Below are positions 1 through 9,277 of a DNA stretch of 36,926 bases, piece after piece. A program made the position numbers and the translations under genes. The stretch spans positions 1 through 36,926 of IMG/VR virus record IMGVR_UViG_3300036985_001474. One strand, 5' to 3'. A model generated the notes under the pieces. The model ran no database searches, was not told the DNA's origin, and saw only the letters and a list, made by a program, of their open reading frames with translations. The stretch is from a virus. The first letter of the stretch is position 1, and the number at the start of each line of letters is the position of its first letter.

Positions 1-111
1 ATACAAATACCCTTACATCTTGATGTTGAGTGATAGTAATGGTAACATCATAGACTGAATCTTCAGCAGCACATAAGAAAGAATCACTTACCATTACTGC
101 ATTATCTCCAG
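1..111. repeat. Direct terminal repeat, left copy
   Basis: Bases 1-111 are identical to 36816-36926. The repeat lies inside a coding frame that is restored exactly when the ends are joined (1668 nt = 556 codons including stop). This supports a circular or circularly permuted molecule whose contig ends overlap. A 111-bp overlap may simply reflect assembly; the sequence cannot separate that from a true short terminal repeat. Confidence 0.95.
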
Positions 112-913
112 TAATAACATCTGTAAATATTGCTTGACCACCGCTTATCTCCCAAATACCATTAGTCAAATCCCATCCACTACCAGCACCACCAACTGCT
201 ACCGAACCATTAAAGTTAGGATTATCAATGCCATAGGTAGAACATCCATTATCACAAGGGTCTGTTATTGCTAACCTATGGCATCCAATACCTATCTCTT
301 GGTCTACCATTGGAATAGCAGCAGTCACTTTATTATCTTTAATGGTAGTTAAGAATCCAACTACTGGTGCAACATACTCGAATGTAGATGGGTCTACCCA
401 CCCTAACTGCATATCAGTACCAACACCAAATGCACCTACACGTAGATTGAAACAACCTACAAAAGTGGTTGATGCAAAGTTAACTTGTAGTGATAGGTCA
501 CCATTGATGGCTGCTTGAGTTGATAGGTAGATGTTATAAGTACCAGCCGTATAAAATGTGAATGATTCACCGTTTTGAATGGTAACCACTAAGTCACCCT
601 CTGTAAGTTCAGTAACAAGTATTTCTAACCTATAAACTTCATAAGGGTAAGGTGTGGTAAATATAACAGATGCACTACCATTAGATGCTGTAGTTGAGCA
701 AACAATATTACCATCTAAAGTCCATATTACATTTGACAAACTGCTAAGTGGTAACTTACCAGTACAATCAGGTGCATCAACTTGAAAGAATAACTGGTCA
801 TTAAGGTCAACCAATTGTCTATAGCTACCATCTCCACACTCTTCACAAGGTGTTAGTAGTTCCTCTTCCGTATGAAAGATAATAGGTTGGTTTGGTATTG
901 ATGTATAACTCAT
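1..913 (-). CDS. Large tail/virion protein, N-terminal part (gene continues across the window ends)
   Basis: The start ATG at 913-911 overlaps the stop of the upstream tail gene as ATGA. The frame is open to base 1 and continues in phase at 36815, ending at 36061, giving 555 aa. The N-terminus begins MSYTSIPNQPIIFHTEEELL, followed by beta-rich, Cys-containing sequence (for example CGDGSYRQLVDLNDQLFFQ). No enzyme motif is seen. Being third after the tape measure, it fits a distal tail, baseplate or host-contact protein. The function is inferred from position only. Confidence 0.8.
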   Translation of the reverse strand, partial: MSYTSIPNQPIIFHTEEELLTPCEECGDGSYRQLVDLNDQLFFQVDAPDCTGKLPLSSLSNVIWTLDGNIVCSTTASNGSASVIFTTPYPYEVYRLEILVTELTEGDLVVTIQNGESFTFYTAGTYNIYLSTQAAINGDLSLQVNFASTTFVGCFNLRVGAFGVGTDMQLGWVDPSTFEYVAPVVGFLTTIKDNKVTAAIPMVDQEIGIGCHRLAITDPCDNGCSTYGIDNPNFNGSVAVGGAGSGWDLTNGIWEISGGQAIFTDVITGDNAVMVSDSFLCAAEDSVYDVTITITQHQDVRVFV

Positions 914-2895
914 CTCAGTATCTTATTAGACTTTAATTCAAATGATGCTTCTTGTTCTATAATTGACTTAACATCAACCTTCTTAATGTAACCTTCAATA
1001 GTTCTTAGTGGGTCATCCCATCTACCAAATGCTATAGGTCGTGAGGTATTGTCAAGTATTGCCTCAATCTCAGTCATTGTTAATGGTCGGTCAAATTTAT
1101 ATAATATCTTTTTAGATGCATTAGGGTCTACTACTTGAAACTCATTTTCAAATGGTGTACCGCTACCATAAAATATAGATGGATTAGCACTAAATATATT
1201 TTGAATAATTAGTGTTTGATTGCCACCATTTCCTGAAACGGCTTGTAAATCTGTTCTTATAATATCACCTTGATTAAATACAGCAGTTAATGTTATGGTT
1301 GCAGATAGAATTCCACCCGTACTATTTTGTGTGGAACTAACCACTTGTCCAACAAATTCATCATTAGAATTAAACCTTTGTATAATTGCTTGAATTGAAT
1401 AACTATTTGAACAAAATGTAAATATCTCTACATCAAATGTATATTGTCCAGCACGAGGAACTACATATTTGTCTACTGAAAAGTTATTACCAACATCATT
1501 TACCTCATCTAAATATTTAATGTACTGGTCTGTAGTTTCAAAATATGTTGCTGAGGTAGGAGTTATTACAAATGATAAATTAGAAGATACCCTAACATTA
1601 AAGTTTGTAGATGCTGGTGTATATGGTTCTTGATATTGAGCAATTGAATTATGTAATTCGGTTCTCCAATTAAATGATGATGCTAAATTATTAAGTGAGA
1701 TATTATAGTAGCAATTACCTTGTTCATAAGGGTCTTGTTTATTTGCTAAATATCTAATCTTTGCTGGTTGACCTCCACCAGCTGGTTGAAAGTTGTATTT
1801 TATTTCAATTATAAATGTATTTGTTAAATATGCATCACTATTAAAGATATAAGTATCTTCAATTATATTAGTATCTATAATTACTTCATTTGAAACTAAA
1901 TTTAATGCTGTGCCAGTATTACAAGTTCCTAAGAATCCAAATGTATTTTCTTCAAATCCATCAACTGGTGTTTGTACAAATTGACAATTTGAATCACCAT
2001 TATTGCATTCATTAAATTGTAGTGATTCACTTGCACCTAATCTTATTGTACCATACAATTGAGTCTTATCAACTGATAATGTTATATCAGGCTGGTCATA
2101 AAGATTTACGATTGAATTCTGTTCATAAAAGAAACTTGCTGGTTCAATTCTCATTAATGGTCTACCATTAGATTGTCTTGTAAATCCAATACCTAAATTT
2201 AACTTTGAATCAAGTGTTGAGAATAATTGCTTAAATGAAACAATAGCATCTACTGAACTTGATTTATCAGCAATTGATTTACCAGTAGTAACAAAATAAT
2301 TAACTCTACTAGCTAATCCAAATGTTTGTATTCTAAAAAAATCAGATTGAAAATCTATAAGATTGTCACTCATTGATGCAATTAAATTTTTAAATGCCTC
2401 CCAAACAGAATATCCACCAATTGTATCAATTGTATTAGTTACGCAATTTGATGGGTTAAAGAATTCTAATTGAACAATATTAGCAGCAGACTTAGGATAA
2501 AGATTTTTAGTTTTTAAACTATTAAGTGAAAATGGTATGTCTTTGTTATTATTAATTCTTGTGCTAAATGATGTATCATACATCTTAGTTCTACAAGTAC
2601 ATCTATCAAAATCAAAGATTAATTCAGATACAATCAGATACCCATTTACTAGGTTTTTCCATATCCCTTGACATTCATATAGTACATTAACATCTACTAA
2701 ATTACAAATACCATTATTAACTAATAATGTAAATAAGTAGTCATAAGCAGCACCACTAAATATCAAATCATTGTTGAATGATACAACTCTTGTTTTTATA
2801 TCAATCTCTTCTGAAATAGTAAATCCAAATTCTATTGCATTAGTTGGCTGACCTCTATCTGAACCATCTAAAATAAACTTTATTTCTGATGCCAT
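910..2895 (-). CDS. Distal-tail/baseplate-like structural protein
   Basis: This 661-aa protein directly follows the tape-measure gene, whose end it overlaps by 16 bp; its own stop overlaps the next gene as ATGA. The start MASEIKFILDGSDRGQP leads into beta-rich sequence with scattered Cys. The middle and C-terminal parts, rich in aromatic, Thr and Asn residues, resemble carbohydrate-contacting phage tail proteins. No catalytic motif is visible. In siphoviruses this slot usually holds a distal tail or tail-associated protein. The gene is notably AT-rich: bases 2221-2280 have 16 G+C of 60. The call rests on gene order and composition rather than a recognised domain. Confidence 0.65.
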   Translation of the reverse strand: MASEIKFILDGSDRGQPTNAIEFGFTISEEIDIKTRVVSFNNDLIFSGAAYDYLFTLLVNNGICNLVDVNVLYECQGIWKNLVNGYLIVSELIFDFDRCTCRTKMYDTSFSTRINNNKDIPFSLNSLKTKNLYPKSAANIVQLEFFNPSNCVTNTIDTIGGYSVWEAFKNLIASMSDNLIDFQSDFFRIQTFGLASRVNYFVTTGKSIADKSSSVDAIVSFKQLFSTLDSKLNLGIGFTRQSNGRPLMRIEPASFFYEQNSIVNLYDQPDITLSVDKTQLYGTIRLGASESLQFNECNNGDSNCQFVQTPVDGFEENTFGFLGTCNTGTALNLVSNEVIIDTNIIEDTYIFNSDAYLTNTFIIEIKYNFQPAGGGQPAKIRYLANKQDPYEQGNCYYNISLNNLASSFNWRTELHNSIAQYQEPYTPASTNFNVRVSSNLSFVITPTSATYFETTDQYIKYLDEVNDVGNNFSVDKYVVPRAGQYTFDVEIFTFCSNSYSIQAIIQRFNSNDEFVGQVVSSTQNSTGGILSATITLTAVFNQGDIIRTDLQAVSGNGGNQTLIIQNIFSANPSIFYGSGTPFENEFQVVDPNASKKILYKFDRPLTMTEIEAILDNTSRPIAFGRWDDPLRTIEGYIKKVDVKSIIEQEASFELKSNKILR

Positions 2896-5800
2896 TGGTA
2901 GCGTGTATCAATTTGGTTATTATAGAATTTATTACTTTGTCTTAAGTCCTTTCTTAATCCTTTCAATTCAGCCTCCATACTTTTAGAATTTAATGTAGCA
3001 TTTACATTTACACCCATCTCCTTAGACTTAGAACCTAACATATAATTCATCAATGCTGGTCTAACATACCTATCTTGAATTAGTTTCTTAAAGGCATCAG
3101 AGGATTGATTTAATGCATTCAATTCTCTACGATGTGCGGACGTTTGCTTTCTGTTTACGATGTACTCACCTTGCTCTGCTTCTACCATAGTACCACCTTG
3201 ACTATGTCTTTGACCTCCAATCTCACCACCACGTTCAAATTTTGGTGGTGTTTTAGCGGATGCAATTGCTATTTGTGCAGCACCTACAATACCAGCAACT
3301 ATTTGAAATGGTATAGCTGCTGGATAACCTAACTCTGCTCCAGTTTTAATAATAGATGATGCAGTATTGAGTGCAATTTGAAATATTGCTAATGCCTTAT
3401 CTTGATTTGCTTGTTTTGTTTTTTCAGCTGCAATTTTTCTATTAGTTCTTTTTTCTAGGTTCTCCCTTTGCCGTTGTTTATAAGCTTCTGATTCAACTGA
3501 TTCATTAATGGCTTTTAATTCAGCCTCACTTGATGTTGTGATGTCTGCTACCCTTTGCTCAGTTGCTTGTTGACTTAATTCATTTAAAGCAGTAAATGCT
3601 GAAATAATAGCATTACCATATTCAAATACCTTATCAACTCGTGCTTGTTGTTCAACATTCAACTTAGCAGTTGTATCTGCATTAATCTTAACCACCGCTG
3701 CATTGTATTCCTCTTCAGCTAATAGTTTCTTATCAAGTAAGTTGATTTGCTTTTGACCTTCATCTTGAATCAATTTAACTCGCTGGTCGTATGTTGATGT
3801 ACCTAATGTTACCGCTGCTTGTGCTTCAGTATTGTCAAGGTCAATACGTTTGTTGACCTCAACTACCTTAGCATCTGTAATCTGTTTGTCAGTCTTAGCT
3901 ATAATACTTAACCTATTAGCCTCTTTAACTGCAAGTGTACTATTTGATAGTTCATTAGCACTTAGTTCTGCTTCAGCCCTCGCACGTATCAATGATAGTT
4001 CATCTTCGAGGGTGGTAACACCTAACATCTTTTGTAGTTCAAATGCCTGAACTCTTAGTGTTAACTCTTCTTGTATACCCTTGTTTCTAATATCTTGAAT
4101 CTTCTTGACATTATTAGCAGTCAATACTTCAAGGTCACCAGCAGATGCTTGATTTAATTTAATCTTTGCATCAAGGTTACTCTTTTCAATGTTAAATGAT
4201 AATTCTGCTTGTTTGATTTCATCTTCTATTGTTGCCTTGCCTGATATCTTCTTAGCCTCAATCAACTTAACTTCATTAGAGATAAGTTTGTTTTGTTCAT
4301 CAAGTTTAAGTTGCTCAGTATCTTGTGCTAACTTAGCATCAATGAGTAGTAGTGTAGATGCTCTTAATGCTTTATTTGTTATACTGGCTTTTGCTGATGC
4401 TCTTTCAAGTTCAGCCTCTTTCTTTAAGATGTCTTCTTTATTCTTGAATGATTCACCATTAACGATTCCAATCAATTTAAGACCATTAAGTTCAGCAGTT
4501 ATCCTATCTTGTATTGCTTTGTCACTTATCTGTTTTGCATTATCTGCTGCTGCTTTTGCCTCATCTTTTAATCTTTGTGTTTCAGCAGCATCAATAAGTT
4601 CAATTTTACCACCAGTTGTTTTATTTGATTCTGCTCTTAAATCTTTAATACTTGCCTTAGTATCATTCAATGCTTTGTTAGTTGCAACTCTTTGAGTCTC
4701 TAAGTTTTTTAATTCAGATACATAAGTTGATAAGTTAATTGCAGCATTATCCCTTGATGACTTAGATGCTGCATCAATTTGTGCTTTCTTAAATTCAATC
4801 TTATTAGCTAATTCTTTTTCTTGTGAGATTTGTTTAGCTTGATTTAAAAATAGTGGCTTTTGTTGTGCTTCTAACTCCTTTGATGCATCCCTTCTTGTTT
4901 TTCTCCTATCAGCCTCTTCTTGACTTATTTGTTTTGAACTAACTAATATTTGGTCATTAAGGTCACTTTGTGCTGCTCTTTGTTCTTTGATAGCAGCCGT
5001 TGCATTCTTATTAGCCTCTTCAGATTCTTTCATCAAGTCATTAAACTTCTTAGATGCCTCTGAGTTTTTTTGATAGATAGAATACAATGCACCTAATGCT
5101 ATCACAAGTAAACCAATACCAGTACCAGCTATTGCAACCTTTAACAAGTCAAGACTTTTCTTAGTTGCTAATGTAGCAACCGCAGCACCCTCTTCTGCCG
5201 TTGCTAATGCAGTAACTGAACCAGTAGCAGCATTTGTTACAACTATCTTTTCTTTCATAAAGATAGACTGCAAACTTATCTTAGTAGCACCTTGACCAGT
5301 TACCAATGTTGCTATTTCTTGCAACCCAGTTAGTAATGCTAATGCACCCTGAGTCTTAGCAATGGTCTTATTAAGTTCTTCAGATTCAGTTCCAAATAAT
5401 GCAGCAGCACCTTGTGCAATTGCAAACCCAGCAGCAAGACCTTTGACCGCACCAACTGCTGCATCGAACTTAAACGTGTCGGATGCAAGTACCTTAACCC
5501 TTTCTTGTGTGTCACCTATTTGGTCTTGTAGCTTACCAGCCTCAATAGATAACTTTTCAAATGCTTGTGTACCTTCTTGACCAGCAGACTCAAGTGCTGA
5601 TAGTTCCTCTTTTAATTCTCTTAGTCTACCCTTGAGTGATTGTGTTTTCTTTTCTGTAGTGTCAGTTCCTTTACCAGTATCTGCTAATGTTAATTGATAC
5701 TTAGATAATGCCTCCTTTGCTTGTAATACTTGTGCTGCATTCTGTTTGATTTGACCACCTAATGTAGCAGCAGCCTTACCAAACTTAATTGATTCACCAG

Positions 5801-6071
5801 TTAACTTAGTTAGTGCATCACGATTCTTGTTGATGTTAGCTATGTTACTATTGATTGCCTTGCTAACTTCTTGTGAACTAAAGGCAGCACTCATAGACTT
5901 ACCCATAGCTTTATAAGCATCTGAGCCTTCCTTAGATGCTAACTCAGCACTATCTCCTATCTGCTTGTTAGCATTGATAATAGTATCTGTTACTTGTTTG
6001 AGTGATGCTGCTTGAGCTTCGTATTCAATTATAACTTTAGCCACGTTGTTGAGTCTTAATGAACTGCTCAA
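2880..6071 (-). CDS. Tape measure protein
   Basis: At 1063 aa this is the longest protein. It is dominated by Ala/Lys/Glu/Gln-rich coiled coil (roughly residues 10-200 and 340-880), with hydrophobic stretches near residues 205-225 and 310-330 and a third near 920-950. The C-terminus carries a Gly-rich element (KFERGGEIGGQRHSQGG, then EAEQGEYIVNRKQTS) that I associate with Bacteroidota phage tape-measure proteins. It would set tail length and may contact the host membrane during DNA entry. The ATG at 6071 overlaps the upstream small gene by 35 bp. A GTG at 6044 (giving MAKVIIEYEAQ) overlaps by only 8 bp and may be the true start. Confidence 0.9.
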   Translation of the reverse strand: MSSSLRLNNVAKVIIEYEAQAASLKQVTDTIINANKQIGDSAELASKEGSDAYKAMGKSMSAAFSSQEVSKAINSNIANINKNRDALTKLTGESIKFGKAAATLGGQIKQNAAQVLQAKEALSKYQLTLADTGKGTDTTEKKTQSLKGRLRELKEELSALESAGQEGTQAFEKLSIEAGKLQDQIGDTQERVKVLASDTFKFDAAVGAVKGLAAGFAIAQGAAALFGTESEELNKTIAKTQGALALLTGLQEIATLVTGQGATKISLQSIFMKEKIVVTNAATGSVTALATAEEGAAVATLATKKSLDLLKVAIAGTGIGLLVIALGALYSIYQKNSEASKKFNDLMKESEEANKNATAAIKEQRAAQSDLNDQILVSSKQISQEEADRRKTRRDASKELEAQQKPLFLNQAKQISQEKELANKIEFKKAQIDAASKSSRDNAAINLSTYVSELKNLETQRVATNKALNDTKASIKDLRAESNKTTGGKIELIDAAETQRLKDEAKAAADNAKQISDKAIQDRITAELNGLKLIGIVNGESFKNKEDILKKEAELERASAKASITNKALRASTLLLIDAKLAQDTEQLKLDEQNKLISNEVKLIEAKKISGKATIEDEIKQAELSFNIEKSNLDAKIKLNQASAGDLEVLTANNVKKIQDIRNKGIQEELTLRVQAFELQKMLGVTTLEDELSLIRARAEAELSANELSNSTLAVKEANRLSIIAKTDKQITDAKVVEVNKRIDLDNTEAQAAVTLGTSTYDQRVKLIQDEGQKQINLLDKKLLAEEEYNAAVVKINADTTAKLNVEQQARVDKVFEYGNAIISAFTALNELSQQATEQRVADITTSSEAELKAINESVESEAYKQRQRENLEKRTNRKIAAEKTKQANQDKALAIFQIALNTASSIIKTGAELGYPAAIPFQIVAGIVGAAQIAIASAKTPPKFERGGEIGGQRHSQGGTMVEAEQGEYIVNRKQTSAHRRELNALNQSSDAFKKLIQDRYVRPALMNYMLGSKSKEMGVNVNATLNSKSMEAELKGLRKDLRQSNKFYNNQIDTRYQWHQK

Positions 6072-6147
6072 ATTTAGTTAAAAATAAGTCAACATCATTA
6101 CTCATGAGTTGATTATATGCAACCACGTCACCCTCAACTATTGTCAT
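6037..6147 (-). CDS. Short protein between tail-chaperone candidate and tape measure
   Basis: This 36-aa frame starts with an ATG fused to the stop of the upstream gene (TAATG, 6149-6145) and runs into the tape-measure start. The sequence begins MTIVEGDVVAYNQLMSNDVD and reads as a plausible helical peptide. It occupies the slot where many siphoviruses make the second tail-assembly chaperone (the T part of G/GT). The frame is -1 relative to the upstream gene and stays open upstream to 6258, so a frameshift fusion is possible, but I see no canonical slippery heptamer. Reinitiation at TAATG is the simpler reading. Confidence 0.55.
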   Translation of the reverse strand: MTIVEGDVVAYNQLMSNDVDLFLTKFEQFIKTQQRG

Positions 6148-6797
6148 TACTTGAGTTTTAATTCTCTTGGTCGTTTCACTCGCTCTGTGTCGTGGTGAGA
6201 ATCTAAGTGGGTCAATGCTTTGATTAGGTTGCGTTGTGCTTCCACGTTGTATTCCCATAATTTCTGAAAGTCTTCTGCTGACATAGACATTAAGGGTATT
6301 AGCGGCTCTATACCCAAACGTGAAAAAAAATCATGCGCACCTCCATTGCACATCTTTTCAAACACTTCTAACTTTTCTTTGTGTATATCATTGTTTATGA
6401 TGGTAGGGTCTTCATCATCTCTGATTATCCAAGTAGCTGCAATGTTAAGTAGTAGGTCACGATGTATGATGGTATCTTGACGTTCACGTATGATATGAAT
6501 GTAGGTAGCAACCAATGCAGCATTCTTAGGATTTGATAGACCAGCACTCAATGCTTTCTCCATAGCTTCTAATATCAATTCCATTTCAGCACCACTAATA
6601 CCTGAACTTAATCTCTCAAGTAATGCCATAGACATTGAGAACCTTTCAAGTGGCATATTGGTTTCTTTCGGGAATCTAAGGTAGTTGTACCCATCTTGAG
6701 TGAAAACCTTGACTAAGTTGTAACTGGTCTGCTTCTTATTCCACCTATTGAATCGATGCCATAACTTGACTGGCATTAATTTTCTGAATAACTTCAT
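6147..6797 (-). CDS. Putative tail assembly chaperone
   Basis: This 216-aa, mostly helical protein lies immediately before the tape measure, where the tail-assembly chaperone is normally encoded. The N-terminus is basic (MKLFRKLMPVKLWHRFNRW). The body has no enzyme motif, and the end is charged (HDTERVKRPRELKLK). It overlaps the preceding gene by 53 bp and joins the 36-aa frame by TAATG. An internal ATG at 6776 (MPVKLW) is a possible alternative start. The chaperone role, binding the tape measure during tail assembly, is inferred from position. Confidence 0.55.
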   Translation of the reverse strand: MKLFRKLMPVKLWHRFNRWNKKQTSYNLVKVFTQDGYNYLRFPKETNMPLERFSMSMALLERLSSGISGAEMELILEAMEKALSAGLSNPKNAALVATYIHIIRERQDTIIHRDLLLNIAATWIIRDDEDPTIINNDIHKEKLEVFEKMCNGGAHDFFSRLGIEPLIPLMSMSAEDFQKLWEYNVEAQRNLIKALTHLDSHHDTERVKRPRELKLK

Positions 6798-7005
6798 CTA
6801 TTGTGTTGTTGCTAACCAATCTATCTAAGTTGGTTAAGGTTAAAATTGTAGTACCTTGATTCTCTACTACCATCATAATAGCATTGACATTAACTAATAC
6901 CTTGCAGTCACCTAAGTCAATTGCAGATAGTTCTTGTAACTCTTCATCTTCAATGTTCTTGTTGTATTCGATTAACGTAGATTGTAAGATAATAAAGTTA
7001 GACAT
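6745..7005 (-). CDS. Small protein of unknown function in the tail module
   Basis: I do not recognise this 86-aa protein (MSNFIILQSTLIEYNKNIED). It is acidic in the N-terminal half, then has alternating hydrophobic residues consistent with beta strands (VLVNVNAIMMVVENQG) and a C-terminal helix. It lies 3 bp after the zinc-ribbon gene and overlaps the chaperone candidate by 53 bp. It may be a small tail or neck component, but nothing in the sequence proves this. Confidence 0.6.
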   Translation of the reverse strand: MSNFIILQSTLIEYNKNIEDEELQELSAIDLGDCKVLVNVNAIMMVVENQGTTILTLTNLDRLVSNNTIDEVIQKINASQVMASIQ

Positions 7006-7008
7006 AGG

Positions 7009-7215
7009 TCACCAGTATTGATGTGGGCATTGTGCATCTTCAACACGTGTCTTTGCTGGTAGGAAACATCCACAAGCATTGCATAGATTCAATCTCTTAT
7101 ACCTATGTTGGCAGTTATTACAAATAGCAGTTCTTTCGCTGCTTAGTTTCTTATTCTTAGAACTTGCAGTAAGGTAGTAGTACCACCCTTTGATTATAGC
7201 GTATAGTTTGCTCAT
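7009..7215 (-). CDS. Small zinc-ribbon protein
   Basis: This 68-aa basic protein has a compact Cys pattern: AICNNC, then LNLCNACGC, then a final C with H (AQCPHQYW). That is two CxxC knuckles plus an extra Cys/His, as in zinc-ribbon folds. A hydrophobic start (LYAIIKGWYYYL) precedes it. It overlaps the upstream gene as ATGA, so it is translationally coupled. Small zinc ribbons next to terminase and tail genes are common in Bacteroidota phages; a structural or regulatory role cannot be told from sequence. Confidence 0.7.
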   Translation of the reverse strand: MSKLYAIIKGWYYYLTASSKNKKLSSERTAICNNCQHRYKRLNLCNACGCFLPAKTRVEDAQCPHQYW

Positions 7216-7556
7216 AGTGTTAGATTAACTATTGATGGTTCAGTATCACTTACCGCAATACTAAAGTCAATACAAGTATAGGTGTCAGCACCTATGGTCA
7301 AGTCTTGACGAACTCCATTAGGTGTATCAGTTGTTATCCACAACGTATAGCCTTGTAGTGGGTCAATCAATACTCCTTCAATAGTAATGTTACCAAATTC
7401 ATCACTAACTGCTACAAAGGTTTGAATGCGACCAGTAGCCTTGTATTGAATACAAACAAGGTAAGATGTATCAGGTTCAGCAACCCCGAATGTAAGACCA
7501 GTAGCACATACATCTACATAACTACCCGAATCGTAACAAGGTGAACAAATGCTCAT
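7212..7556 (-). CDS. Beta-rich small virion-type protein
   Basis: Start chosen at the ATG at 7556, which overlaps the terminase stop as ATGA; upstream in-frame residues belong to the terminase overlap. The product is 114 aa (MSICSPCYDSGSYVDVC), with three Cys near the N-terminus, then beta-strand-like sequence (GRIQTFVAVSDEFGNITIEG). It looks like a small beta-sandwich structural protein. No domain is recognised with certainty. It may be a head decoration or neck protein given its place just after the large terminase gene. Confidence 0.6.
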   Translation of the reverse strand: MSICSPCYDSGSYVDVCATGLTFGVAEPDTSYLVCIQYKATGRIQTFVAVSDEFGNITIEGVLIDPLQGYTLWITTDTPNGVRQDLTIGADTYTCIDFSIAVSDTEPSIVNLTL

Positions 7557-8833
7557 AGGTATCTTTTTAAAATTGAATTTACAAAATAACGAAAACAATC
7601 TAAGAAATCTGCTCTTTCAGATAAATTCTTTCTGTTTGATTTGATTATACCACCATCAGCATTACATTGTACTTGTTTAGCATCGTAGACCAATCCTTTA
7701 CACTTAACTGAGTTAACTCTTATCTCAAGTCGTGTTAATGCGTTATTGCAATCAATACGACTATTGTAGTGCGTAGGGTTAGCTGGTATTATTATCTGTG
7801 AGTCTGCAAGGTGTAACCTTCTTTTGATTTGGGTATATGCTGAACTATTATCTCTTTGTTGAATACTTCTACCACTACCCATTGCATCTCCAGTTATTCT
7901 AAGTAGACCACGTGGTAAATTCAACCCCTCAACATAATCACAGAAAGCATCAATGCTACCCTTATCAATGTTTATCTCACCAATGACTGAACAACCTTTA
8001 GTGGTGTGTTGCTGAATGATTAATGCTGATAATGGGTTAATATTAAAATCGACTGAGATAAATACTGGTAGGTTAGGATTAAGACTTAGTGAATCGTCTA
8101 TGTGTCTTTCATCGTCCCAAGCATAAAGGAATGGATTAGAGACATCGTCCATTACATCCCAGTCACCTTCAACAAATCTTGCATATTGAATTGGTGGTAG
8201 TTCTTTAAGTGACTCAAGGTATTCTTGACTGATGTATGGGTTATCTGTTATGCGTGAATTGATGTAAGACCACTTATCAGGTAATGTATTACTTCTCCAC
8301 CTTTCATAGATAACTGACTTGACCCAGTTGTTAGCTGGGTTGCAAGTAGCAAGTAGTACAATGGGTGGTTGACCATTAGCCTTATTCCAACTACCTATCC
8401 TTTCTTGTACCTTGTAGAAGGTTGCTTCTTGTAGTTCGTTTACCTCATCTAACCCAGCACCATTAATTTCTAACCCTCTAAACCTATTTAAGTCTTTGTC
8501 ATCGTCAAAGGATTCAGCCATGAAGATTAGTACACTACCATTAGTAAATGTAACTACATTGGTCTCACGATTCCAACTACTAATGTATTCACTCAAACCA
8601 TCATTGATAATTGAACTGAATGAAGGAAAGGTAGTCCTCTTTAAGTCAGGTAATGTCTTACGAATGATTACCCATCTTGACTTAGGATAGAGTAAACAAA
8701 GTGAAGATAGGGTTAAGAGTAACCAGTACGTCTTACCACCTCTAATTGCGCCACCAAATACTATTACTTTCTTAACTCCATTAACTGCTAAGTCGTATGC
8801 AGTTGTTTGACGTTTGGTTAACTTGAAACTCAT
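7553..8833 (-). CDS. terL: Terminase large subunit
   Basis: This is the ATPase/nuclease that packages DNA into the procapsid. The 426-aa protein has an N-terminal ATPase with Walker A GGAIRGGKT (27-35), Walker B NGAGLDE (124-130) and a TCNP motif near 163-166. The C-terminal RNase H-like nuclease shows the expected acidic residues: D262 in SVDFNINP, D316 in GDAMGSG and D409/D412 in RADFLD. The length is typical. It overlaps the small subunit gene by 4 bp (ATGA) and the next gene by 4 bp. It acts with the portal at 31.9-33.8 kb. Confidence 0.95.
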   Translation of the reverse strand: MSFKLTKRQTTAYDLAVNGVKKVIVFGGAIRGGKTYWLLLTLSSLCLLYPKSRWVIIRKTLPDLKRTTFPSFSSIINDGLSEYISSWNRETNVVTFTNGSVLIFMAESFDDDKDLNRFRGLEINGAGLDEVNELQEATFYKVQERIGSWNKANGQPPIVLLATCNPANNWVKSVIYERWRSNTLPDKWSYINSRITDNPYISQEYLESLKELPPIQYARFVEGDWDVMDDVSNPFLYAWDDERHIDDSLSLNPNLPVFISVDFNINPLSALIIQQHTTKGCSVIGEINIDKGSIDAFCDYVEGLNLPRGLLRITGDAMGSGRSIQQRDNSSAYTQIKRRLHLADSQIIIPANPTHYNSRIDCNNALTRLEIRVNSVKCKGLVYDAKQVQCNADGGIIKSNRKNLSERADFLDCFRYFVNSILKRYL

Positions 8834-9276
8834 TCATCTTTATCTCCCTCAGTCCTTATGATAATCAATGGCTCAGTAGTATACATTGTGCTTTCACCAT
8901 TGTTTGCCCATAGCTTACGTTGACGATTAGCTAACCAATGTTTAGCTGCTGGTGTATCAGGTGGTAGTTCTTTTCTTAGTTGTACTATTTGCCCATCCTT
9001 AGTCAATGCCTCTTCAATGATGGTCAAACCTAATGCACGTTTGTACATTGCCTTAGCTACTTTGCCGTCTGCATTCTCTTTCCCTTGCGTTAACGACTTA
9101 AGAAACTCAGGGTGTTTGTGTTTCCATGCATTAAATGTCACCTCTGATATTCCAATTATGTTAGACATCTGAACATCTGAAAGACCAAGTAGAGCCATTT
9201 CAAAGACTTGTTCATTGAATATCTCTTTATACTCAGTTGGTCTACCACCTTTGTTAACTTCTTCTTGTGATTCCAT
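8830..9276 (-). CDS. terS: Terminase small subunit
   Basis: This 148-aa protein has the typical small-terminase layout: GGRPTEYKEIF start, an HTH-like segment (LLGLSDVQMSNIIGISEVTF), then helices with HPEFLKSLTQGKENAD, VAKAMYKRALG and PDTPAAKHWLANRQRKLW. It recognises phage DNA and recruits the large subunit. The stop overlaps terL as ATGA, and the start follows the preceding gene by 1 bp. Confidence 0.9.
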   Translation of the reverse strand: MESQEEVNKGGRPTEYKEIFNEQVFEMALLGLSDVQMSNIIGISEVTFNAWKHKHPEFLKSLTQGKENADGKVAKAMYKRALGLTIIEEALTKDGQIVQLRKELPPDTPAAKHWLANRQRKLWANNGESTMYTTEPLIIIRTEGDKDE

Positions 9277-9277
9277 A

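Noticed and set aside
4189-4695. 168-codon plus-strand open frame inside the tape-measure gene
   Set aside because: It is antisense to a strong coiled-coil gene, and its Ser/Leu/Ala-rich low-complexity translation mirrors the opposite strand.
6147-6258. Programmed -1 frameshift joining the tail chaperone to the 36-aa frame
   Set aside because: No X_XXY_YYZ heptamer in the right phase was found in the overlap; TAATG reinitiation explains it. Kept only as an alternative.
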